Notes under the pieces: generated by a model
The model's database searches: none
What the model was told of the DNA's origin: nothing
The model's input: only the letters and a program-made list of their open reading frames with translations
Program-made: the position numbers and the translations under genes
Shown here: piece by piece, positions 53,168 to 61,403 of the stretch
How the letters are laid out: each line of letters begins with the position of its first letter
How positions within the stretch are numbered: position 1 is the first letter of the stretch
Source of the DNA: Gemmatimonadetes bacterium T265
GTDB lineage: Bacteria > Gemmatimonadota > Gemmatimonadetes > Gemmatimonadales > Gemmatimonadaceae
Direction: 5' to 3'
Assembly (NCBI GenBank): GCA_019973575.1
Contig: BPUI01000003.1
Span: 248,001-312,000, forward strand
DNA: 64,000 bases

Positions 53168-53543
53168 CGCGGAGTGTTGCGGAGGCGCGACGGGATGTGG
53201 GGAGGCGGAGACAGGGAACGACATCGCGCCCGACCTGCGGGCACCAGCACCGGCCCCGCGCCTCGTAGTCGGGGGCGGCGGCGGCGGCGGCGCGCCTTGC
53301 TGCGCGCCCCGGGCCGGCCGTGCGGCGCGGACCAAACTGCTACATAAGCAATACGGCACATTATTCGCCCGGGATGGTATACGCCGACGCGATGGTTGCG
53401 CGCGGCGTGCCGCCCGGCGCGCCCGGCGCGGGCGCCGGATGAGCGCCGGGGACCGGTTTTCACGCATTCAGTAATGCACGCAGTTCGCCCGCCCGTCTGC
53501 ACGCCCGCCGCACGGGCGCGCGCCGTCTAACGGCGCGCCCCGC
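53168..53543. promoter_or_regulatory. 376-base promoter/leader region of exopolysaccharide operon 2
   Basis: A GGC trinucleotide run lies near 53272-53290. An AT-rich island at about 53333-53382 (with ACATTATTC and TATAC) is the only plausible promoter patch. A short GCATT/AATGC repeat occurs at 53464-53477 and a hairpin at 53518-53538. I recognise no riboswitch or JUMPstart element. Confidence 0.4.
53518..53538. other. 9-bp hairpin with CTA loop just before operon 2
   Basis: GCGCGCCGT and ACGGCGCGC pair perfectly around a three-base CTA loop and end five bases before the GTG at 53544. The loop side contains one CGTTAGAC motif (53525-53532, complementary strand). It would cover the ribosome-binding zone of the first gene. 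Confidence 0.55.
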
Positions 53544-55700
53544 GTGTCGCCACCTCCACGCCGCGACGTGTCCTTGTCCGACTCACCCGCCCTCCCCGCT
53601 CTGCGTCCGCCCCGGGCCGAGCGCCGGCCGCAGCTCCCGCCGGCGGTCCCCGAGTTCGTGTTGCGGCACCGTCGGGTGCTGCTCGTCGGCCTGCACGCGG
53701 TGCTCCTCCCGGTCGTTTACGCGATCGCGTACGCCCTGCGGTTCGACGGGGACGTGCCCGCGCCTTACGTCGTGACGTTCTGGGCGACGCTGCCGCTGCT
53801 CTTCGTCGTGCGGCTCGTGGTATTCGCCCTCTTCCGGCAGTACAACGGCTGGTGGCGGCACGCGGGCCTCTACGACCTCGCGGAGCTCGGCAAGGCGGCG
53901 ACGCTCAGCTCGGTGCTGTTCTGGGGCGTCGCCGCGCTCGCGCGGCTCGTGCCGGGGTTCCCCGAACCGGGGTTCCCGCGCTCGGTGGTGATCCTCGACT
54001 GGGGCGCGACGGTGCTCTGCCTCGGCGGTCTGCGCTTCGGGCTGCGCTGGATGCGCGAGCGCGAGGTCGCCGGCGCCTGGCCCCGCGACGCGCGGCGCAC
54101 CCTGATCGTCGGCGCCGACGTGACGGCGGAGCGGCTGCTCGGGCAGCTGCGCCTCGACCGCAACAGCGGGATCCACCCGGTCGGCCTCGTCGACGACCAC
54201 CCGGCCAAGGCGGGGATGCGCCTCCAGGGCGTGCCGGTGCTCGGCACCGTCGACGACCTCGCCCGGCTGGTGCCGCGGCACGGCATCGAGCTCGTGGTGG
54301 TCGCGATCACGGCCGCGACGCGGCGCGAGATGATGCGCATCATCGAGCGCTGCACCGGACTCGGCATCGAGGTCAAGATCGTGCCCTCGTTGCGCGAGAT
54401 GCTCGAAGGGCGCGCGCGCCTCAACGAGCCGCGGACGGTGCGGATCGAAGACCTGCTGGGCCGCGCGCCGGTCGCGCTCGACCTCGCGGCCGTGCGGGCC
54501 GACCTCGCGGGAAGCGTCGTGCTGATCACGGGCGGGGCGGGCTCGATCGGGTCGGAGCTCGCGCGCCAGGTCGCGCGCCTCGGGCCGCGGCGGCTCGTGC
54601 TCATGGACCAGGCGGAGAGCCCGCTGTTCTTCGTCCACAACGAACTCGTCGCGCGCGACCCGGGGCTCGACGTCGTGCCGGTGATCGCCGACATCGCCCA
54701 CCCGCGGCAGCTCGAGCGCGCCTTCGCCCTGCACCGCCCCGACTACGTGCTGCACGCCGCGGCGTACAAGCACGTGCCGATGATGGAGGCCAACGTCATC
54801 GAGGCGGTGCACAACAACGTGCTCGGCACGTTCGCCGTCGCCGAGTCTGCGGTGCGCCACGGGGCGAAAAAGTTCGTGATGATCTCGACCGACAAGGCCG
54901 TGAACCCGTCGAGCGTGATGGGCGCGACCAAGCGCGCGGCCGAGCGGCTGGTGCTGGAGTGGCCGGACTTCCGGCACGCGGGAACGGACTTCCGCGCCGT
55001 GCGCTTCGGCAACGTGCTCGGCTCGAACGGCTCCGTGGTGCCGGTGTTCACGCAGCAGATCGCGGCGGGTGGCCCGGTGACGGTGACCCACCCGGAGACG
55101 ACGCGCTACTTCATGACGATCCCCGAGGCCGTGCAGCTCGTGCTGCAGGCGGCGGCGCTGCCCGAGGCGAGCGGCCGGATCGCGATGCTGGAAATGGGCG
55201 AGCCGGTGCGCATCCGGGAGATGGCCGAGCAGCTCATCCGGCTGTCGGGGCTCGAGCCGTACACGGAGATGCCGATCGTCTTCACCGGGCTGCGGCCGGG
55301 CGAGAAGCTGCACGAGGAGCTGATGACGGTCGGCTGCACGACGCGCCCGACCTCGGTGGACAAGATCCGCGTGCTCCACGAGCCGGCGATCGGCGGCGCG
55401 CTCGTCCCGGCGACGGTGACGCGGCTGCGCGCGGCCGTCCAGGCCGGCACGGCCGCGACCGCGCTCCGCGTACTGCACGCGATCGTCCCCGAGTGGGAGG
55501 CGCCGGACGACGTCGGCCCGTCAGGCGTCGAAGGCGACGCGATCAGCGACGCGATGGGCGACCTCGTCAGCGAGGGCGCGCCGGCCGATGGCGGTCGCCC
55601 GATCGTTGCGGTGCGGGAGCGGTACGCGCGGGCCGCGGCGACGAGCGTCGCGGCCCCGAGCGCCGCGCGTCGCTCCGCCACTCCGCCCCCTGCCGCGTGA
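53544..55700 (+). CDS. membrane-bound UDP-sugar 4,6-dehydratase (PglF/WbpM/CapD family)
   Basis: A protein of 718 residues from a GTG. Four N-terminal helices (about 42-150) are followed by a CoA-binding-like domain (RTLIVGADVTAERLLGQL) and the SDR-type catalytic domain: VVLITGGAGSIGSELARQV, VLHAAAYKHVPMMEANV, the STDKAV box in place of YxxxK, and GEKLHEELMT. These enzymes convert UDP-GlcNAc to the 4-keto-6-deoxy sugar that leads to bacillosamine or fucosamine-type residues. The hydrophilic C-terminal tail (about 620-718) is longer than usual. It is the first gene of the second operon and overlaps the export gene by four bases. Confidence 0.93.
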   Translation: MSPPPRRDVSLSDSPALPALRPPRAERRPQLPPAVPEFVLRHRRVLLVGLHAVLLPVVYAIAYALRFDGDVPAPYVVTFWATLPLLFVVRLVVFALFRQYNGWWRHAGLYDLAELGKAATLSSVLFWGVAALARLVPGFPEPGFPRSVVILDWGATVLCLGGLRFGLRWMREREVAGAWPRDARRTLIVGADVTAERLLGQLRLDRNSGIHPVGLVDDHPAKAGMRLQGVPVLGTVDDLARLVPRHGIELVVVAITAATRREMMRIIERCTGLGIEVKIVPSLREMLEGRARLNEPRTVRIEDLLGRAPVALDLAAVRADLAGSVVLITGGAGSIGSELARQVARLGPRRLVLMDQAESPLFFVHNELVARDPGLDVVPVIADIAHPRQLERAFALHRPDYVLHAAAYKHVPMMEANVIEAVHNNVLGTFAVAESAVRHGAKKFVMISTDKAVNPSSVMGATKRAAERLVLEWPDFRHAGTDFRAVRFGNVLGSNGSVVPVFTQQIAAGGPVTVTHPETTRYFMTIPEAVQLVLQAAALPEASGRIAMLEMGEPVRIREMAEQLIRLSGLEPYTEMPIVFTGLRPGEKLHEELMTVGCTTRPTSVDKIRVLHEPAIGGALVPATVTRLRAAVQAGTAATALRVLHAIVPEWEAPDDVGPSGVEGDAISDAMGDLVSEGAPADGGRPIVAVRERYARAAATSVAAPSAARRSATPPPAA

Positions 55701-56353
55701 CCGTCTCCGTGCCCGCTTCCGTGCGCCGCTCCGTGCGGCTCGTCGTTCTCTCCGCCGCTGCCGCCGTCGTCGTCGGCGCGCGCGGCCTCGCCGCCCAGTC
55801 GGGCGCGGAGTCCGCCACGCTCAACCCCGGCGACCACGTGCTCATCGCCGTGTTCCGCGCGCCGGAACTGAGCGGCGACTTCCCCGTCGGCAGCGACGGC
55901 ACGATCACGCACCCGCTCTACCACGCGGTGCGCGTCGTCGGCCTCACGCAGCCGGACGTCGAGGCGCGCGTGCGCGGCGTGCTGTCGCGGCTCGACGCCA
56001 ACCCGCAGTTCGTCGTGCAGCTGCTGCTCCGCGTCTCGGTCGGTGGCGAGGTGACGCGCCCCAACCTGTTCACGCTGCCGCCCGAGACGTCGGTGGCGCA
56101 GGCCGTCGCGCAGGCGGGCGGCGCCACCGAGCAGGGGCGCCTCGACCAGGTGCGCCTGCTGCGCGGCGGGCAGGTGCTCGTGCTCGACCTCACACAGCCC
56201 GGTGGGGGGCTCGCGACGCCGATCCGGTCTGGCGACCAGATCGTGGTCGAGCGCCGCCGGTCGACCTTCCGCGACGTCATCGCCCCGCTCGGCAGCGTGA
56301 TCGCCGGCATCGCGGGCGTGGCGAGCCTGATCGTGAGCGCCAACAAGAAGTGA
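55697..56353 (+). CDS. short polysaccharide export protein (Wza/poly-export + SLBB)
   Basis: The GTG at 55697 overlaps the dehydratase stop (GTGA), giving 218 residues. A signal peptide (LVVLSAAAAVVVGARGLAAQ) precedes the poly-export domain (LNPGDHVLIAVFRAPELSG, FPVGSDGTITHPLYHAVRVV) and a single SLBB domain (VGGEVTRPNLFTLPPETSV). A C-terminal hydrophobic stretch (VIAGIAGVASLIVSANKK) may cross the outer membrane. It lacks a clear lipobox Cys. With the Wzc-type kinase behind it, it forms the export pair of operon 2, in contrast to the 890-residue protein of operon 1. Confidence 0.88.
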   Translation: MTVSVPASVRRSVRLVVLSAAAAVVVGARGLAAQSGAESATLNPGDHVLIAVFRAPELSGDFPVGSDGTITHPLYHAVRVVGLTQPDVEARVRGVLSRLDANPQFVVQLLLRVSVGGEVTRPNLFTLPPETSVAQAVAQAGGATEQGRLDQVRLLRGGQVLVLDLTQPGGGLATPIRSGDQIVVERRRSTFRDVIAPLGSVIAGIAGVASLIVSANKK

Positions 56354-56359
56354 TGCGCC

Positions 56360-58867
56360 ATGCCTGAGCCCTTCCAGTACTCGTCGCCCGGCCGCGGCGG
56401 CCCCCCGGGGCCGAACGCGCCGTCGCACGCGCCGCCGTACGCGCCGTCTTACGGGCAGGCCGGGCGCGAGGCCGCCGGCGACCGCCTGAACCTGCGCGGC
56501 GTGCTCGCCTCGCTGCGCCCGCACGCGCTGCTCATCGCGATGTTCACGCTGCTCACGGCGGGGGTGACGGCGTTCCTCGTCTCGCGCGAGGTGCCGACGT
56601 ACCGCGCGCGGGCGCTCGTGCAGGTCGTCGACCCGCGCAACGTGCTGCCGAAGACGCTGGGCGGGCAGGTCGCGGACCAGGGCGGCGGCGACCAGCGCTC
56701 CGACCCGGTGCTCTCGCAGCTCGTCATCCTGCAGGGGCGCGGCGTGCTCGGCGAGGCCGTGGACCGCGAAGGGCTGCGGCTGGTCTCGCGGGCGGACTTC
56801 CCGCGCAGCCGCCTGGGCGACGTGCAGGTCACGTTGCCTAACGACGCGCGCGATGCCGTCGGCCTCACGTTCGGGGCCGGCGAGGTCACCGCGCGGCGCG
56901 GGGCGCAGACGGCGCGCGCCGCGTACGGCGCGCCGGTGGTGCTCGACGGCGTGCGGTTTGTCGTACCCGCGCGGCCGGCGGTCTCGCGCGCCACGCTCGC
57001 CGTGATCCCGCGCGAGGACGCGATCGACTCGGTGGGGCACGCGCTCCGCGCCACGCCGCGCGAGGCGACCAACGGGGTCGACGTCGAGTACATCTCGCCC
57101 GACTCGGCGGCCGCGGTGCGCGTGACCAACGCCGTACTCGAGGCCTTCCAGCACGTCGACGCGACGACCGCGCAGCAGGACGCGAAGCGGCGGGGCCTCT
57201 TCCTCGCCAAGCAGCTCGTCGGCGTGGACAGCCTGCTCGCGCGGGCGCAGGGGCAGCTCACGCAGTTCCGCCGCACGCGGCAGGTCTACAACTCGCGCGA
57301 CCAGCTCGTCGCCGAGCAGGGGAATCTGCTGGCGCTCGACACGCAGCGCGAGCAGCTGGAGGCGGACCGGCGGACGTACCAGACGCTGCTCGACGCGCTC
57401 ACGCGCTCGCCGCGCGGCGGCGACCTGCAGGCGCTCGTCTCGGCCGGCGCGGGGACGTCGAACCCGGTGATCGCGCAGCTCTACGGGCAGCTCGTGCAGT
57501 ACGAGACGGCGCGCGACTCGCTGACGTCGGGCGAGTGGGGGCGCGCGTCGACCAACCCGGACGTGCAGCGGCAGAACGCGCTCGCGGCGGCCGCGCGCGC
57601 GCGGCTGATCGCGGCGACGCAGAGCCAGCTCAGCGCGCTCGGCGCGCGCGTGTCGGCGGTCGACGTGCAGCGCGGGCGGCGCGCGGCGGTGCTGCAGACG
57701 CTGCCCGGCGCGGAGGCCGAGGAAGAGCGGCTCGGGCAGCAGGTGAGCTCGCTCAACACGACGGCCGAGGAGCTGCGCGCCGAGTACCAGAAGGCGCGCA
57801 TCGCGGAGGCGGTCGAGACCGGGCAGGTGAACGTGGTGAGCAGCGCGTCGCGCGCGCAGCTCGTCGGCACGCACCGCGGCGCGCGGCTCGTCTTCGGCGT
57901 CGCGCTCGGGCTGCTGCTCGGCGTGGGCGCGGCGTACCTCATCGACCACTTCAACACGTCGATCCGGAACCGCGACGAGCTGGAGGCGGTGCTGCAGATC
58001 CCGGGGCTCGCGGTCATCCCGCCGGTCGAGCGGGGCGCGCCGTCGCGCGCGCGCCTGCGGCTGCCGGAGCTCGCCGCGTTCGGGCGGGGGGGGCGCGCCG
58101 CCGGGGACGGGCGGCGCCGGCGCCCAACCCCCATCGCGGCGCTCGCCGCCGGCGGGTCGCTCGACGGAGCGGACCTTCCCGCGCCGGCCAACCGGCGCAA
58201 CACGCCGGCGATGGCACACGCGGCGGCGGCGGCGGAGGCGTACCGCGCGCTGCGCACGAACCTGCTGTACGCGCAGACGAGCGGCCCGCTCAAGACGCTC
58301 GTCGTGACGAGCCCCGCGGCCGCGGACGGCAAGACGACGACGGCGGTGAACCTGTCGGTCGCCTTCGCGCAGCAGGGGCTGCGCGTGCTGCTCGTCGACT
58401 GCGACCTGCGGCGCCCGGGACTCGCGGCCGCGCTCGGCGTGCCGTCGGACCCGGGGGTGACGGACCTGCTGCTCGGGCGTGCGGAGCTGCCGGCGGGGGT
58501 CTACGCGACGCGCGTGCACCGGCTGGACGTGCTGCCGTGCGGGACCTCGCGCGGCGACGCGGCGGAGCTGTTAGGCAGCCCGCAGATGCGCGCGCTCGTC
58601 GACCGGCTGGCCGGGGAGTACGACCTCGTCGTGATGGACACGCCGCCGGTGCTCGCCGCGTCGGACGCGGTGGTACTCGCGGCGCGGGCCGACGGCGTGC
58701 TGCTCGTGCTGCGCGCGGGGGAGACGGACCGCGGCGCGGCGCAGTTCGCGCTGCAGCAGCTGACCGGAGTGCGCGCGCGCGTCGTCGGCGGCGTGCTCAA
58801 CGACCCCGACGCGAAGCTCGCCCGCTACGGCGGCTACTCGGCCTACGGGTACGCGTATGCGGGATGA
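56360..58867 (+). CDS. Wzc-type chain-length/BY-kinase protein
   Basis: A protein of 835 residues. A Wzz domain with two helices (near 52-72 and 512-532) frames a periplasmic coiled-coil region (about 270-480). The cytoplasmic part has the BY-kinase Walker A (SPAAADGKTTT near 650), A' (LLVDCDLRRPGL) and B (LVVMDTPPVLA) motifs. The end carries a tyrosine cluster, RYGGYSAYGYAYAG, with five Tyr in twelve residues, the expected autophosphorylation sites. Such proteins control polymer length and export through phosphorylation cycles. No matching Wzb phosphatase gene is seen in the window. The start is six bases after the export gene stop. Confidence 0.93.
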   Translation: MPEPFQYSSPGRGGPPGPNAPSHAPPYAPSYGQAGREAAGDRLNLRGVLASLRPHALLIAMFTLLTAGVTAFLVSREVPTYRARALVQVVDPRNVLPKTLGGQVADQGGGDQRSDPVLSQLVILQGRGVLGEAVDREGLRLVSRADFPRSRLGDVQVTLPNDARDAVGLTFGAGEVTARRGAQTARAAYGAPVVLDGVRFVVPARPAVSRATLAVIPREDAIDSVGHALRATPREATNGVDVEYISPDSAAAVRVTNAVLEAFQHVDATTAQQDAKRRGLFLAKQLVGVDSLLARAQGQLTQFRRTRQVYNSRDQLVAEQGNLLALDTQREQLEADRRTYQTLLDALTRSPRGGDLQALVSAGAGTSNPVIAQLYGQLVQYETARDSLTSGEWGRASTNPDVQRQNALAAAARARLIAATQSQLSALGARVSAVDVQRGRRAAVLQTLPGAEAEEERLGQQVSSLNTTAEELRAEYQKARIAEAVETGQVNVVSSASRAQLVGTHRGARLVFGVALGLLLGVGAAYLIDHFNTSIRNRDELEAVLQIPGLAVIPPVERGAPSRARLRLPELAAFGRGGRAAGDGRRRRPTPIAALAAGGSLDGADLPAPANRRNTPAMAHAAAAAEAYRALRTNLLYAQTSGPLKTLVVTSPAAADGKTTTAVNLSVAFAQQGLRVLLVDCDLRRPGLAAALGVPSDPGVTDLLLGRAELPAGVYATRVHRLDVLPCGTSRGDAAELLGSPQMRALVDRLAGEYDLVVMDTPPVLAASDAVVLAARADGVLLVLRAGETDRGAAQFALQQLTGVRARVVGGVLNDPDAKLARYGGYSAYGYAYAG

Positions 58868-60068
58868 CGTGACGGGCCAAGCCCCGGCGCGCGGGGGCCG
58901 GATGCGCGTGCTGGTCGTCGCGGCGGCGCGCCCGAACTTCATGAAGGTCGCGCCCGTGCTCGCCGCGCTCGCGCGCGACGGCGCCGAGCCGGTGCTCGTG
59001 CACACCGGGCAGCACTACGACGCGCGGATGTCGGACGCGTTCTTCCAGGACCTCGCGATCCCGGCGCCGGACTACCACCTGGGCGTGGGCTCGGGGACGC
59101 ACGCGCAGCAGACGGCGCGCGTGATGGAGGCGTTCGAGCCCGTGCTGCACGAGGTGCGGCCGGACTGGGTCGTGGTCGTCGGCGACGTGAACGCGACGCT
59201 TGCCTGCGCGCTCGTCGCGGCCAAGCTGCGCGCCGAGCTGGGGTGCCGCGTGGCGCACGTGGAGGCGGGGCTCCGGAGCGGCGACTGGCGGATGCCGGAG
59301 GAGGTGAACCGCGTGCTCACCGACCGGATCGCCGACCTGCTGCTCACGCCGTCGCGCGACGCGCTGCCCAACCTGCTCGCCGAGGGGATCGCGGCGGAGC
59401 GCGTCGCGTTCGTCGGGAACGTGATGATCGACACGCTGTTCGCGCACCTGCCGCGGGCGCGGGCGGCCGACCTCGCCGGGCGGATGGGGCTCGCGCGCGG
59501 CGGCTACGTCGCGGCGACGCTGCACCGGCCGTCCAACGTCGACGACCCGCGGGCGTTAGGCACGCTGCTCGACGCGCTCGCGGAGGTCGCGGCGGACCGG
59601 CCGGTGGTCTTCCCCGTGCACCCGCGGACGCGCAAGCAGGCGGAGGCGTTCGGCCTCGCGCCCCAGCTCGAGCGGCTGCACGTGCTCGAGCCGCTCGGCT
59701 ACACGGAGATGCTCTCGCTCACCGAGGGCGCGGCCGTGGTGCTCACGGACTCCGGCGGGCTGCAGGAGGAGACGACGGCGCTCGGCGTGCCGTGCGTGAC
59801 CCTTCGCGAGCAGACCGAGCGTCCGGTGACGGTGACCGAGGGGACGAACCGCCTCGCGCCGTGGCCGCTCACCGTGGACGGGGTGGTCGGCGCGTACCGG
59901 GCGGCGCTCGGGCGGGCAGGTGACGCGGCGGCCGCGCGCCGGCCGGAGGGGTGGGACGGGCGGGCGGCGGAGCGGATCGTGGCCGAACTGCGCGCGCACA
60001 CGCCGGGGCACGCGCGGGCGGTGTCGCCCGCCGACGTGGCCGAGCCGGAGCCGGCGGGGGTCGCGTGA
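58857..60068 (+). CDS. wecB: UDP-N-acetylglucosamine 2-epimerase (non-hydrolysing)
   Basis: A protein of 403 residues from an ATG that overlaps the kinase end by 11 bases; the conserved N-terminus MRVLVVAAARPNFMKVAPVL begins 15 residues later at 58902, which may be the true start. Family motifs: VLVHTGQHYDARMS, VVVVGDVNATLACALVA, RVAHVEAGLRSGDWRMPEE, ATLHRPSNVDDP, FPVHPRTRKQAEAFG, VLTDSGGLQEETTALGVPC and TERPVTVTEGTN. The enzyme interconverts UDP-GlcNAc and UDP-ManNAc, feeding ManNAc-type sugars into the repeat unit. It overlaps the flippase gene by four bases. Confidence 0.92.
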   Translation: MRDDVTGQAPARGGRMRVLVVAAARPNFMKVAPVLAALARDGAEPVLVHTGQHYDARMSDAFFQDLAIPAPDYHLGVGSGTHAQQTARVMEAFEPVLHEVRPDWVVVVGDVNATLACALVAAKLRAELGCRVAHVEAGLRSGDWRMPEEVNRVLTDRIADLLLTPSRDALPNLLAEGIAAERVAFVGNVMIDTLFAHLPRARAADLAGRMGLARGGYVAATLHRPSNVDDPRALGTLLDALAEVAADRPVVFPVHPRTRKQAEAFGLAPQLERLHVLEPLGYTEMLSLTEGAAVVLTDSGGLQEETTALGVPCVTLREQTERPVTVTEGTNRLAPWPLTVDGVVGAYRAALGRAGDAAAARRPEGWDGRAAERIVAELRAHTPGHARAVSPADVAEPEPAGVA

Positions 60069-61384
60069 TCCAGCAGCTCGCGACCGGGCTGCGGGACCCG
60101 CGCGCCGCGGCGCGCGTGGCCCTGCGTTCGCCGACGGTGCGCACGTTCCTCGTGAACGCGCTCGTGCTCGGGCTCGGGCTCGTGAGCGGCGTGCAGCTCG
60201 CGCGCGGGATGGGGCCGGCCGGGCGCGGCGAGCTCGCGGCCGCGTGGCTCTGGCCGATGCTGCTGATGTACCTCGCGAGCATGGGCGTCATCCAGTCGGT
60301 GGTCTACTTCGCCGCGCTTCCGGACGCCCGCCCCGGGCGGGTGCTCGGCACCGCGCTCGCCTGCGCGACGGTGCAGAGCGCGGTCGGGATGGCGGTCGGC
60401 TACGTCGTGCTGCCGCTCTTGCTCGCGAAGCAGACGCCGCAGGTGGTCGCCAACGGGCGCGCGTACCTCTGGGTGATCCCCGTCAGCCTCGTGAGCCAGT
60501 ACGGGCTCGGGGTGCTGCAGGCGCGGCTGCACTTCACGGCGTTCAACTGGATCCGGCTGCTCACGCCCGTCGGCTACGTGGTGGCCGTGCTCGGGCTGGA
60601 GCGGGCGGGGGTGCTGACGGCGTCGACGGCGCTCCGCGCGCAGCTCTGGCTCAACGTGCTCGTGTTAGGCGCGACGGCCGTGGCGCTCTGGCGCACGGGC
60701 GCGGTCGCGCGGCTCGGCGATCTGCGGCCCGACCGCGCGCTCGCGGGGCGGATGCTGCGCTACGGCGCGAAGGTGCAGGCCGGCGGGATCCCGCAGACGG
60801 CGAACCTGCGGATGGACCAGGCGCTCCTGGCCGCGTGGTTCCCTCCCGTGCAGCTCGGCCTCTACGTCGCCGCGGTGAGCGCGGCGGGGGTGGGGGACGT
60901 GCTGTCGACCGCGGTGCGCACGGTTGCGACGCCGTCGATCGCGCAGCAGGGCGCGGCGGCGGGCGTGCGGCGGCTGCAGGCCACGTTCCGCAAGTACGCG
61001 CTCGTGAGCGTGGCCGGCACGCTCGCGCTCGCGGCGGTGCTGCCGTTCGCGATCCCGTTCGTCTACGGGGACGCGTTCGCCGGCGCGGTGCCGCCGGCGC
61101 TCGTGCTGCTCGCGGCCGGGCTCTGTCTCGGCGCGAAGCAGGTGCTCGCGGGCGCGGCGCAGGCGTTAGGCGACCCCTGGCTCGCCAGCCGCTCCGAGAT
61201 CGTCGGGGCGGTGGTCACGGTGTGCGCCCTGCCGCTGCTCCTGCCGCGGCTCGGCATCATGGGGGCGGCGCTCGCCACCCTCGCGGCGTACGCGACGCAG
61301 CTCGCGGTCGTGCTCGCCGGACTCTCGCGGACGCACGCCATCGGCGTGCCGTCGCTCATGTGGGCGCGGCCCGGCCGCGCCTAA
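60065..61384 (+). CDS. oligosaccharide flippase (Wzx-like)
   Basis: The GTG at 60065 overlaps the epimerase stop (GTGA), giving 439 residues. About 12 helices are seen, starting TFLVNALVLGLGLVSGVQLA with the RGMGPAGRGELAAAWLWP motif of polysaccharide flippases. The central region has GAKVQAGGIPQTANLRMDQ and the later helices LALAAVLPFAIPFVYGDAF, typical for the family. It moves lipid-linked repeat units to the periplasm. This is the second flippase in the window, so each operon has its own. The stop codon lies in a GCCTAACG motif. Confidence 0.88.
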   Translation: MIQQLATGLRDPRAAARVALRSPTVRTFLVNALVLGLGLVSGVQLARGMGPAGRGELAAAWLWPMLLMYLASMGVIQSVVYFAALPDARPGRVLGTALACATVQSAVGMAVGYVVLPLLLAKQTPQVVANGRAYLWVIPVSLVSQYGLGVLQARLHFTAFNWIRLLTPVGYVVAVLGLERAGVLTASTALRAQLWLNVLVLGATAVALWRTGAVARLGDLRPDRALAGRMLRYGAKVQAGGIPQTANLRMDQALLAAWFPPVQLGLYVAAVSAAGVGDVLSTAVRTVATPSIAQQGAAAGVRRLQATFRKYALVSVAGTLALAAVLPFAIPFVYGDAFAGAVPPALVLLAAGLCLGAKQVLAGAAQALGDPWLASRSEIVGAVVTVCALPLLLPRLGIMGAALATLAAYATQLAVVLAGLSRTHAIGVPSLMWARPGRA

Positions 61385-61403
61385 CGTACCGCCCGCCGTC
61401 CCC

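Noticed and set aside
53168-53543. Possible riboswitch or JUMPstart/ops element before operon 2
   Set aside because: No GGCGGTAG ops core and no match to a riboswitch consensus I know; only a simple hairpin and an AT-rich patch.
55106-58519. A 1137-residue frame antisense to the export and kinase genes
   Set aside because: Composition artefact (Arg/Ala/His runs) without any recognisable motif; the plus strand holds clear Wza and Wzc genes.
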